Positions 35,415-43,081 of a stretch of DNA of 64,000 bases are shown one piece after another. The stretch covers positions 2,914,001 through 2,978,000 of the forward strand of contig OY282455.1 in assembly GCA_958296195.1 (NCBI GenBank), given 5' to 3'. Each line of letters opens with the position of its first letter. Position 1 is the first letter of the stretch. Position numbers and translations under genes: made by a program. Under the pieces are notes generated by a model. The model did not search any database. It saw only the letters and a program-made list of their open reading frames with translations, and had not been told where the DNA came from. Source of the DNA: an uncultured Pseudomonadales bacterium. Lineage in GTDB: Bacteria > Pseudomonadota > Gammaproteobacteria > Pseudomonadales > Azotimanducaceae.

Positions 35415-36253
35415 CGAAACGCGCCCAAGCGATAGAGACGCCAGACCAACGGCCAAGCAAACAGCAGCGGATAGCGGCGCTGCCGCTCGGTGGCCGACAA
35501 GCGCACCCCGGAGTGCCGCTCCAGTTTCCACAGCATGTAGTCCACCGGCGCCGCAAAGGTCAGCGCCGATTTAAGGATGCGCAGAATGGAAAAGGTTTTG
35601 CCGATGGCCTGAACCACTGGCCAAGGCAGGCGAGGACCGCGGCAGTCAATTTGGGCGGAGCGGCCTAGGCCGAGGAACAGTTTGTCGTAATAGGCTTGGT
35701 TGGCGGCGTAGAGGGCCTCCCGCTTGTCGGCGTGCTCGGAGCGAACTTCGGCGGCGTAGGTGCGGGCGAAAACTCGCCGCCAATGCTCGGCTGGCGTGTT
35801 CTGCGGCTTGGCTGAACAGATCTCGTTCAGCAGCCGCTCGGCGCAGTGGGCGGCGATGGTCCGCAGTTGGCGCCGCACCGCTGGGTTGCGGCAGAACAGG
35901 ATTCGGCTGGGCTGGGCGAAGCGGGCCCAAAAGTACGGGTGCAGGTCCAGGGCCACGGCTCTTTGCAATTGCCGCGTACGGAGTGTACTCACCTTGGCTC
36001 GCCCCCCGTCAGCGGCCAGATGATAAACATTCGGCGGCAGCAGGTTACCCAGCCAGCGGTGCCGGCGGGGCGCCGGCGGATACCAGCGAAGCAGCACATA
36101 CAGGTCCGGCATGGCGTCGGCGGCGCCGCGCAGATAGGAACCGTAGAGGATGATGGCGTCCAGGCTTTCGCCGTAGCGCTCGATGAGCTGACCAACGCAG
36201 CCGGCGAGCAGCGCATCTGCGCGGCCGTCCTCCATGGGGGCGCCAGCCGGCAT
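35411..36253 (-). CDS. Nucleotidyltransferase-fold protein of unknown substrate
   Basis: I use the ATG at 36253 (280 aa). A TTG at 36436 would add 61 low-complexity residues and overlap the previous gene by 29 bases, and an ATG at 36235 is also possible. The core ESLDAIILYGSYLRGAADAM then PDLYVLL is a pol-beta-like nucleotidyltransferase pattern (GS followed by an acidic strand). Only one of the two usual Asp residues of the DxD pair is present, so activity is uncertain; the arrangement recalls Tam41-type cytidylyltransferases. The rest is helical and Arg/Tyr-rich, ending in a hydrophobic segment (YPLLFAWPLVWRLYRLG). It is coupled to the flippase by a TTGA overlap. Confidence 0.6.
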   Translation of the reverse strand: MPAGAPMEDGRADALLAGCVGQLIERYGESLDAIILYGSYLRGAADAMPDLYVLLRWYPPAPRRHRWLGNLLPPNVYHLAADGGRAKVSTLRTRQLQRAVALDLHPYFWARFAQPSRILFCRNPAVRRQLRTIAAHCAERLLNEICSAKPQNTPAEHWRRVFARTYAAEVRSEHADKREALYAANQAYYDKLFLGLGRSAQIDCRGPRLPWPVVQAIGKTFSILRILKSALTFAAPVDYMLWKLERHSGVRLSATERQRRYPLLFAWPLVWRLYRLGAFR

Positions 36254-36407
36254 GACCAACGGCGTCGTTCCGGCCAATGCGCTCAAGGCGCCGGCCGCTG
36301 TGGGCGGGCGCTCAACAAGGCGGTTAGCCCAAGGCTGGGAAGTGTGCTGGAACGCCCGCAAAAACAGCTGAGCAGGAAGGCGGCTTGGCGCATCCGCAAA
36401 CCGCCGG

Positions 36408-37565
36408 TTAGCCGTAGGCCCTTTGGGTGGAGGCAAAGGTGCGATACGCTCGGGGATGGCGCTGCGCTGCGTCTGGTTGGGCCAGCCAAGAGGTCAAAGG
36501 CCCCTGCGATGCCCTGACCCAGCCGGCCGCGGCCAAGCGCAGCAGCAGCACCAGGGTGGAGGCAAGGGTCCAGAGCGCCACCAAACGAAAGCCCCAAGCG
36601 GGCGAACCGACCAGCCAACCGGCCGTCAGCAGCACTAGGCAGGGGTTGCGGCGGGCGGTGAAGAGGCGGAAGTAGGCGTCGAACGGGCGCCAAGCGAACA
36701 GGCTTGCGTCGCCCAAGGCGTGGAACGCGGCTTCGATCAGGCGTCCGCCCAGATAGCCGACGATGACGCAGCCCATAAGCCAGTTGAAGTCCAAGCCCAG
36801 CCAGGGTTCAAGGGGCGTCAACGCTAGGCCCCAAAACCAATACCAAAACGGCGGATGCACAATGTCCATGCCGTGGTCCAGCAGATGCCCGACCTTGCTC
36901 GACTGCACGGTGACCCGCGCCAGCTTGCCGTCCACCGTGTCCAGAAAAGTCATGATCCAGGCTAGGAAAAGCCCGGCGGCGAACCAGCCGATGAAGAACA
37001 GCCAGCAGGCGGCGAGCATCAACACCAACCCGGCGACGGTGACGCTGTTCGGTGAGATGCGCCAATTCGCGCACAGGCGCACCGCCCGCTTGGCCGGCGC
37101 CGGCCACCACCACTTGGTCACGAAGTCGGTGACGCCCTTGTAGGATGCGCCGTAGAGGCGGTTTTCCAGCTCCTCCGCCTGCGCCGGGGCGATGCGTTCA
37201 AGTAGGGGCGGGGCGGACTTGCGCAGGTCGCCCTCAAACGAACTCAAGTCCTTGACGCCAAGGCGGGGCAACGCCGCTCCGCCTTGGCTTGGCGCCTCGG
37301 TCAGCAAGGCCTTGGCGGCCGCCGCATCTGCGGCGGCCACCGCCGCGGCGGCGGGGACGGCGCCGTCCATGAGCACGCCGCCGCGCTGCAGCAAGCCGCT
37401 CAGGGTGCGTGGTTCGTACAGATAGTCCGCACGCACCAGCAGCGCTTTGCCGGGCGGTTCTTCATCACTTCCTTGGGCAATGCCGAGGCTGGCCGCTTGT
37501 CGGGCCAGACGCTCGTGGCTGCTCAGGCCCCACAAGCACACTTGACAGCCGCCGAGAATTTGCAT
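36408..37565 (-). CDS. CDP-alcohol phosphatidyltransferase family membrane protein
   Basis: From the ATG at 37565 the protein is 385 aa; the frame stays open upstream but would overlap the divergent phosphoesterase gene. The C-terminal half is polytopic and carries the full family motif DTVDGKLAR...GHLLDHGMD (D-x2-DG-x2-AR-x8-G-x3-D-x3-D). The N-terminal 170 residues (QVCLWGLSSHERLARQAA; LLVRADYLYEPRTLSGLL) look like a reduced nucleotidyltransferase-type domain, an arrangement similar to archaeal IPCT/DIPP synthase proteins. It would transfer a phospho-alcohol from a CDP-alcohol to an acceptor in the membrane. The product is unknown, and the adjacent flippase suggests it is moved across the membrane. 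Confidence 0.82.
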   Translation of the reverse strand: MQILGGCQVCLWGLSSHERLARQAASLGIAQGSDEEPPGKALLVRADYLYEPRTLSGLLQRGGVLMDGAVPAAAAVAAADAAAAKALLTEAPSQGGAALPRLGVKDLSSFEGDLRKSAPPLLERIAPAQAEELENRLYGASYKGVTDFVTKWWWPAPAKRAVRLCANWRISPNSVTVAGLVLMLAACWLFFIGWFAAGLFLAWIMTFLDTVDGKLARVTVQSSKVGHLLDHGMDIVHPPFWYWFWGLALTPLEPWLGLDFNWLMGCVIVGYLGGRLIEAAFHALGDASLFAWRPFDAYFRLFTARRNPCLVLLTAGWLVGSPAWGFRLVALWTLASTLVLLLRLAAAGWVRASQGPLTSWLAQPDAAQRHPRAYRTFASTQRAYG

Positions 37566-37698
37566 GTGGTAGCCGCTCACAGGCGTCTCCCACGGAAATC
37601 CTGCATCCCGATTACGCCATCGAATGGCGCAGGTGATTTCGGAATGGCCTTGGGGGACATGCAGCAACCATTGCAACTCGTCAAGGGAAAAGGCGATT

Positions 37699-38595
37699 AT
37701 GTGCGACACCATGCGCTTTATCCACATTTCGGACCCGCATTTGACGGATCTCACGGGCGTTCCCAGCAAGGCCATCAGGGGCAAGCGGCGTTTGGGGCAC
37801 CTTTCATGGCGCCGTCGCCGCCATCGTCACTTGCGGGCGAATCTTGACGCTCTGTGTGCAGCTTTTTCGGAATTGCGGCCGGACCTGATTTTGGTGACCG
37901 GCGACCTCGTCCACATCGGCTTGCCGGAGGAGCTGGCGGCGGCGGCGGAATGGCTGCGGGATTTGCGGTCCTCGGCCCAAATTTTGGTGACGCCGGGCAA
38001 CCACGACCTCTACGGACGCGACTCCTGGAGCGCCTGTCGGTCCCGCTGGGGGGACTACCTGCATCTACCGCGGAACTCGGCGGCCAACGCCGACGCTGGT
38101 GAACCGGCTTGGTGGGCCGGCTTCCCGTCCCACCTGCGCTTTGACGACATCCATGTTTACGGCTTGAACAGCGGGCTGCCGACGCCAGTCGGCTTTGCCG
38201 CCGGGGAGCTTGGCGCACCGCAACGGCGGCGCTTGGCCGACCTGTTGGCGGCAGCTCCGGCTCAGGCGCTGAACCTCCTAGCCCTGCACCATCCTCCCTT
38301 GCCCGGCGTCATGGGCAAGCGCCGGGCGCTTAGGGACGCCGCCGCCCTGCAACCCCTGTTGGGCGGCGTGCATTTGGCGCTGCACGGCCACGGCCACTGG
38401 AACCGGAGCTACGGCCTTGGCGGCGTCCGCATCTTCGCCACCGGCTCGGCCTCCACCAAGCATGCGCCGTTTCGTCTGTTCGACATCCAACGCGCCGCCA
38501 AGGGTTTTGCGGTGCGCATGGAGCTGCGCACCAAGGACGGAGCTCAATTCAACCTAGCGCAAGCGGAGGAGTTCATCGTCTCGCCAGCAGGATAG
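37699..38595 (+). CDS. Calcineurin-like metallophosphoesterase
   Basis: The protein is 298 aa from ATG 37699 (AAAAGG six bases upstream); a second ATG at 37711 is possible. All metal-binding motifs are present: HISDPHLTD (DxH), LILVTGDLVHIG (GD), VTPGNHDLYG (GNHD), LALHHPPLPG and ALHGHGHWN (GHxH). It is a cytoplasmic binuclear-metal phosphatase or phosphodiesterase of the CpdA-like type. It is divergent from the CDP-alcohol phosphatidyltransferase and could act on a related phosphodiester, which is inference. Its 3' end overlaps lptG by 23 bases on the opposite strand. Confidence 0.88.
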   Translation: MCDTMRFIHISDPHLTDLTGVPSKAIRGKRRLGHLSWRRRRHRHLRANLDALCAAFSELRPDLILVTGDLVHIGLPEELAAAAEWLRDLRSSAQILVTPGNHDLYGRDSWSACRSRWGDYLHLPRNSAANADAGEPAWWAGFPSHLRFDDIHVYGLNSGLPTPVGFAAGELGAPQRRRLADLLAAAPAQALNLLALHHPPLPGVMGKRRALRDAAALQPLLGGVHLALHGHGHWNRSYGLGGVRIFATGSASTKHAPFRLFDIQRAAKGFAVRMELRTKDGAQFNLAQAEEFIVSPAG

Positions 38596-39634
38596 CCACA
38601 GCCGCCGCCAGCACCGTCAAGTCCGGCGCAAGGCCGGTCAGCGCGGGGGGAAGCCGATAGAGCAGGCCCACTTGCATGGCGGCTTGCTCCAGCAAATGGA
38701 AGCCAAGGCCGAGCAGGGCGCAAAGGCTCACTCTTGCGCCCATCGACGTCGCCCGCATGATGCCGAACGCGAAGGGGACGCCGAGCAACCCCATGCCGAC
38801 CAGTCCCACCACAAGGCCGAGCTTCTGCCACAGGAGGACTCGATAGCGGTGCGCATCCAAGCCGTTGTCGTCAAGGTGGGCGATGTAGCGCAACAGGTTC
38901 GTCGGCGCCAAGGCGTGGTCTGCGCGCACTAGGGCGGCCACCTGCTCCGGGGCGATGTCGCTTTGCCAGCGCAGAGTTTCGTGGGCGCTCTGCTCAATGC
39001 CGGTGGCGCGGAAGCGGCTGCGGCGCACGTCGCGCAGCAGCCACTCGCCAGGCGCAAGCACGTCCGCTGCCGCTGCTTGGGTGATTTGTGCGACTCGGCC
39101 CTCCGAGTCCAGTTCATAGATCTCCAGGTCTTGAGGCATCGCCCCGTATTCGATGCCCCCAATCCGCACCAGGCTTGACTTGCTGCGGGTCCAAAAGGCG
39201 TCCCCGGACTTGGCCGTGCTGGCGAAGCTGTGGGCGCGCAGATAGGACGCCTGGCCCTCAAAGTTGGGAATGACCGTTTGCTGGGCAATGAGCGCCGCAG
39301 CCGCCACGCCGAGCAGCAGCAACAGCAACGGACGGGACAAACGGAGAACGCTTAGGCCGCCGGTGCGCATGGCGGTCAATTCCGCGTGGTTGCCCAGCAT
39401 TCCCAAGCCGACAACCGCGCCGAGCAGGCAGGTGACGGGCAGCAGTTCCAAGGCGATTCGCGGCAACTGAAAACCCACCACCCGGACCGCCTCCAAGGTG
39501 CCGAAGGCCCCCTTGCCGACATCCTCCAGTTGCTCCGCCAGCGCCACGAAGCCGAACAGGCCCAGAAGCAGCAGGAAAACCGGCGCGCCGCCCTGCAGCA
39601 AAGCCCACAGCAGGTAGCGGTCCAGCAGGGTCAA
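38573..39634 (-). CDS. lptG: LPS export ABC transporter permease LptG
   Basis: The protein is 353 aa from a TTG that overlaps the lptF stop as TTGA, giving MTLLDRYLLWALLQGG, which aligns with normal LptG N-termini. The frame continues upstream but there it only mirrors lptF. It has three N-terminal and three C-terminal membrane helices flanking a periplasmic beta-jellyroll domain (about residues 120-265). Stretches such as LLGAVVGLGMLGNHAELTAM (about 70-89, cytoplasmic coupling helix) are family hallmarks. With LptF and the LptB ATPase (not in this window) it extracts LPS from the inner membrane and passes it to LptA. Confidence 0.93.
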   Translation of the reverse strand: MTLLDRYLLWALLQGGAPVFLLLLGLFGFVALAEQLEDVGKGAFGTLEAVRVVGFQLPRIALELLPVTCLLGAVVGLGMLGNHAELTAMRTGGLSVLRLSRPLLLLLLGVAAAALIAQQTVIPNFEGQASYLRAHSFASTAKSGDAFWTRSKSSLVRIGGIEYGAMPQDLEIYELDSEGRVAQITQAAAADVLAPGEWLLRDVRRSRFRATGIEQSAHETLRWQSDIAPEQVAALVRADHALAPTNLLRYIAHLDDNGLDAHRYRVLLWQKLGLVVGLVGMGLLGVPFAFGIMRATSMGARVSLCALLGLGFHLLEQAAMQVGLLYRLPPALTGLAPDLTVLAAAVAILLARR

Positions 39635-40683
39635 GGCGCCGCTCGCTGGGATGCCAGCCAAGCAACGCCGATGCCGGCCGCCAAGCCGCCCGGCACCCAC
39701 CACAGGTGCGCCAAGGCGCCTTGCTCGACTTCCGAGCGGGCGATGCCGATGGAGTTGAAATAGAGCGCATAGAGCGCCACGGCCAACAGCACCCGGGCGT
39801 AGCGCCCGCTGCGGGGCCTCGCACGGCTCAGGGGCGCCGCCGCCAGAGCCAGAAGCAGGGTGGAGAAGGCCGTTGCCATCCGCCATTGCGCCTCGGCGCG
39901 GTCCTCGTTGCGCATGGAGGCCCAAAGTTCCTTGGTGGAAGCCGACTTGGGCTTGTGCCCCAAGGGTTCAACGACGACGGCCGGCACACGGACTTCCAAG
40001 GCGTCAAAGCGGCCGACCAATGCTTCGCCGGTTGCCGCCTGCCGGTAAACAAAGGCCTGCAGCAGCTTCAGCAAGCCGGGGTCTTGCCCGGCGAAGGAGT
40101 CCAGGCTGCCGCGGCCGGCGGAAATGACCTCAAGCGCGTCGCCTTGCCGGCTGCGCACGAAAATTCCCTCGACTTCGCCGGTTCCGCCATTGCGCGCGTT
40201 CAGAAAGACGGTGCGCTCCGCATCGCCGTGGATGTGGAACTGTCCTGGGGAGAGTTCATCGAGTTCCGCGTCAACCTTCGCCTGTGCTTCAAGTCGATAG
40301 AGCTGGTCGTAGGCCCAAGGCCGCACCCACAGGGAAAGCAGTGCAACCAGCACGGCGACCATGGTCGCCATGCTCAGAACAGGTGCCAGAATGCGATTTT
40401 CGCTGACGCCGCCGGCCCGCAGCGCGATCACTTCCCAATCGGAGTGCAGGCGGCCCAGGGTGACGATCAAACCGATGTAAAGGGCGATGGGAAGCAGCAC
40501 CTCCAAGGCGATCAACGCCTTAAGCCCGGTGAGCGAGACGACCGCCGAAGCGGCCAGAAACCCCTGATTGGCCTCGGTCAGAAAGCGCGTTAGGCTATAG
40601 GCGACGAACAGTCCGACCAGAAACAACGCAATGATGAAGAACGGCTTCACCGTTTCCCTAACGAGGTACCTGTCCACAACCAT
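39631..40683 (-). CDS. lptF: LPS export ABC transporter permease LptF
   Basis: This 350-aa protein begins MVVDRYLVRETVKPFF, the standard LptF N-terminus, and has six membrane helices around a periplasmic domain. The coupling segment LIVTLGRLHSDWEVIALRAG (about residues 72-91) is conserved, and the central GQFHIHGDAERTVFLN belongs to the jellyroll. It is the first gene of lptFG. Its ATG overlaps the start codon of the divergent lptA (shared CATG), so its promoter and ribosome-binding site must lie within the lptA coding region. Confidence 0.93.
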   Translation of the reverse strand: MVVDRYLVRETVKPFFIIALFLVGLFVAYSLTRFLTEANQGFLAASAVVSLTGLKALIALEVLLPIALYIGLIVTLGRLHSDWEVIALRAGGVSENRILAPVLSMATMVAVLVALLSLWVRPWAYDQLYRLEAQAKVDAELDELSPGQFHIHGDAERTVFLNARNGGTGEVEGIFVRSRQGDALEVISAGRGSLDSFAGQDPGLLKLLQAFVYRQAATGEALVGRFDALEVRVPAVVVEPLGHKPKSASTKELWASMRNEDRAEAQWRMATAFSTLLLALAAAPLSRARPRSGRYARVLLAVALYALYFNSIGIARSEVEQGALAHLWWVPGGLAAGIGVAWLASQRAAP

Positions 40684-40684
40684 G
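40681..40684. promoter_or_regulatory. Overlapping divergent start codons of lptF and lptA
   Basis: The palindrome CATG contains the ATG of lptA (40682-40684, plus) and the ATG of lptF (40683-40681, minus). There is no intergenic space, so each gene's Shine-Dalgarno and promoter must lie inside the other's coding region, unless lptA starts further downstream. A GAGG at 40659-40662 is poorly spaced for lptA. Confidence 0.6.
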
Positions 40685-41206
40685 TTGGCGCTCGCTCAGA
40701 TCCTTTTGTTCGCTGCTGCCGTGCCGGCTGCCGTGGGCGCAGCGGAACGGACCCCTCCAGACCTTGATGGCGAGCCCATACTAATTCGCGCAGACCGGGC
40801 CTGGGAAGCGGCGGCCGACGCAACGACTGGGGGCACCGGCGACCAGGTGCTGCATCTCCAAGGCAACTTCGAGATGCGCGGCCCGGATTGGCGGGTGACC
40901 GCGGATTCCGCGCAAGTGCGCGGTCCGGTGGAGGACCCTGAACAACTCACCCTCTTGGGGACGCCGGCCAAGATCGCCTTCACGGACGACGACGGGGAAG
41001 TCACTACCGGACAGGGCGGGCGCATCGTTTATTGGCGGCGGCGCGAAGTGGTCGAACTGCATGACAGCGCCAAGATTCAGGCCAAGGACATCGCCATAGT
41101 CAGCTCCAAGATCGTCTATGACCTGAAGGAGGAGCGGTTGCGCTCCAGCGGCGGCGACGGCATCAAGTTCGTATTGTCTGGGGATGCCGCCAAGGACCTG
41201 CACTGA
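40682..41206 (+). CDS. lptA: LPS transport periplasmic protein LptA
   Basis: From ATG 40682 this is a 174-aa protein with a clean signal peptide (MLALAQILLFAAAVPAAVGA, cleavage after about residue 20) and one OstA/LptA beta-jellyroll domain. Repeats such as VLHLQGNFEMRGPDWRVTAD and KDIAIVSSKIVYDLKEERL are typical. It forms the periplasmic bridge that carries LPS to the outer membrane. ATGs at 40631 and 40634 would spoil the signal peptide. No lptC, lptB or kds genes are adjacent; finding lptA head-to-head with lptF is unusual. Confidence 0.88.
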   Translation: MLALAQILLFAAAVPAAVGAAERTPPDLDGEPILIRADRAWEAAADATTGGTGDQVLHLQGNFEMRGPDWRVTADSAQVRGPVEDPEQLTLLGTPAKIAFTDDDGEVTTGQGGRIVYWRRREVVELHDSAKIQAKDIAIVSSKIVYDLKEERLRSSGGDGIKFVLSGDAAKDLH

Positions 41207-41238
41207 GCTTGGCGCGGCCAAGCGCCGGCGCCGCCGGG

Positions 41239-42060
41239 CTATTGGCCGGCGCGGAAGCTGCACCAGACGGGGCAATGGTCCGAGGGTCTCTCGCCGCCGC
41301 GAATGCGGTAGTCGATGCCGCAGTTCTCAACAGCCTCCGCCAACGTGGCGGTGGTGAGCACCAAGTCTATGCGCAGGCCGCGTTTGGGCTCCCGTTCAAA
41401 GCCCCGGCTGCGGTAGTCGAACCAGCTGTAGAGGCGTTCGCCCTGGCCCACTTGGCGCGGATACACGTCCGTCAGCCCCCACTCCATGACGGCCGCCAGC
41501 CATTCCCGCTCTTCCGGCAGAAAGCTGGTCTTGCCGGTCCTGAGCCAGCGTTTGCGGTTGTCCTCGCCAATGCCGATGTCCGCATCCTCCGGCGCCACGT
41601 TCATGTCGCCGGCGAGGATCAGGGCCTGGGCCGGATCGCAACGTTCGTTCAGATAGCGCAGCAGGTCGCTGTAGAACTGGGCCTTGGCGGGAAACTTAAG
41701 CGGATGGTCGCGGCTCTCGCCCTGTGGAAAGTAGCCGTTGATGACTCGCACCGAGCGCTGGCCGACCTCGTAGCGGGCGGAGATGAAGCGCCGCTGCTGG
41801 TCCTCTTCGCGCCACGGGAATCCAAGTTGCACGTCCGTGGGCGCCGTGCGCGAGAACAGAGCGACGCCATAGTGGCCCTTCTGCCCGTAGATCACCGAAT
41901 GCTCGTAACCGATGGCGCGCACCGCGTCCAAGGGAAACACGCCGTCCTCCACCTTAGTCTCCTGCATGGCGAGCACATCCGGGCGATGTTGCTGGGCGAC
42001 CGCTTCGACTTGGTGCAAACGGGCGCGGACGCCGTTGACGTTGAACGTGACAAACCGCAT
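41239..42060 (-). CDS. xthA: Exodeoxyribonuclease III
   Basis: This 273-aa protein is of the AP endonuclease/exonuclease III family. It starts MRFVTFNVNGVRARL (catalytic Asn), with MQETKVEDG (metal-binding Glu near residue 34), RVINGYFPQGE (near 106), LAGDMNVAPEDADIG (catalytic D-x-N near 150), LRIDLVL (near 230) and the terminal RPSDHCPVW catalytic Asp-His. It cuts DNA at abasic sites and removes 3'-blocking groups. It is convergent with lptA and divergent from the gacA-like regulator. Confidence 0.95.
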   Translation of the reverse strand: MRFVTFNVNGVRARLHQVEAVAQQHRPDVLAMQETKVEDGVFPLDAVRAIGYEHSVIYGQKGHYGVALFSRTAPTDVQLGFPWREEDQQRRFISARYEVGQRSVRVINGYFPQGESRDHPLKFPAKAQFYSDLLRYLNERCDPAQALILAGDMNVAPEDADIGIGEDNRKRWLRTGKTSFLPEEREWLAAVMEWGLTDVYPRQVGQGERLYSWFDYRSRGFEREPKRGLRIDLVLTTATLAEAVENCGIDYRIRGGERPSDHCPVWCSFRAGQ

Positions 42061-42283
42061 GTCTTGCTCCGCCTGTTTGCGGCCATTATCGCCTTGACCG
42101 GCTTGGACGCAAGCCGCGTTGACCAGCTCGGCGCAAAGGCCGGCTGGGGCAAGCGGACGGCTTGGCGACGGCGCTTTGGACTGCGCATTCGATGCGGGGT
42201 GATATCACCGGCATATTGACAAGCCGACATTGCTGGAATGCTCTTGCGACTTTGACCATACGGCATTGCCTGCCCAACGCACC

Positions 42284-42311
42284 TTGATAGGGTTACGCGC
42301 ATCAATAACAA
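42284..42311 (+). promoter_or_regulatory. Possible promoter of the gacA/uvrY-uvrC operon
   Basis: TTGATA (42284-42289) and TAACAA (42306-42311) are separated by 16 bases, ending 20 bases before the regulator ATG. The boxes are imperfect. A TTGACA at 42218 is another candidate -35 but lacks a good partner. The remainder of the 42061-42331 gap shows no gene. Confidence 0.3.
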
Positions 42312-42331
42312 CGACTGGGTAAGGGGGACGC

Positions 42332-42994
42332 ATGATTCGGATTCTCGTCGTGGACAGCCATCGACTGTTCCGAATGGGCCTCAGGAAGATGCTTCCGGAA
42401 GCCAACGGGTTCAACATCGTCGCGGAGGCTGAAAGCGGTGAACAGGCCGTTGATCTGGCTCGGGAACTGATGCCCCATGTGGTGTTGATGGACATCCTCA
42501 TGCCGGGGATTGGCGGCCTTGAAGCAACCGTCCGCATACGCCGCATGAACCCTGACGTGAGGGTGATTGCGCTGACCGCCTGTGAAACCAATCCTTTTCC
42601 CGTGCAAATGCTGCGCGCCGGCGCCATCGGCTACCTCACCAAGGGAGTGCATCAGGACGAACTGCATCTGGCCATTCGCAAAGTCTATGCCGGTCGCCGC
42701 TACGTCTGTTCCGAGATCGCGCAGCAGCTTGCCATCGAGGCTTTCGACACGGAGCAGGGCTCTCCCTTCAACCGCCTGTCGGGCCGAGAAATGCAAATCA
42801 TGCTGATGGTCATCAACTGCCACAAAGTCAACGACATATCCGAGAATCTGCATCTTTCGCCGAAGACCGTGAACAGCTACAGATATCGGATTTTTGAAAA
42901 ACTGAGCGTCTCCAGCGATGTGGAGCTGACCCTCCTAGCGGTGCGCTACGGCTTGATTCGACCAGAGGCCAGCGGCTTCGCCGAGGTCGGCTGA
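42332..42994 (+). CDS. gacA: GacA/UvrY-type LuxR-family response regulator
   Basis: This 220-aa protein has an N-terminal receiver domain (phosphoacceptor Asp54 in VLMDILMPGIGG, conserved Lys in YLTKGVH) and a C-terminal LuxR helix-turn-helix (LSGREMQIMLMV, then LHLSPKTVNSYRYRIFEKL). One residue of the usual acidic pair near the N-terminus is Ser (VVDSH), but D8 is kept. GacA/UvrY works with a BarA/GacS kinase to switch on small RNAs of the Csr/Rsm system. Identity is supported by the conserved gacA-uvrC-pgsA order. AAGGGGGA precedes the ATG. Confidence 0.9.
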   Translation: MIRILVVDSHRLFRMGLRKMLPEANGFNIVAEAESGEQAVDLARELMPHVVLMDILMPGIGGLEATVRIRRMNPDVRVIALTACETNPFPVQMLRAGAIGYLTKGVHQDELHLAIRKVYAGRRYVCSEIAQQLAIEAFDTEQGSPFNRLSGREMQIMLMVINCHKVNDISENLHLSPKTVNSYRYRIFEKLSVSSDVELTLLAVRYGLIRPEASGFAEVG

Positions 42995-43081
42995 AGCGGT
43001 TGGCGCTCCGCAGCTCCGCCCCCCTCGCAACGGCTCTTAATTGTGCCCTAGGAGGGGGGATTCGGGTTATATTGGGCAGCC

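Noticed and set aside
41209-42219. 336-codon plus-strand frame over xthA
   Set aside because: No family features, and the opposite strand encodes a complete exonuclease III with all catalytic motifs.
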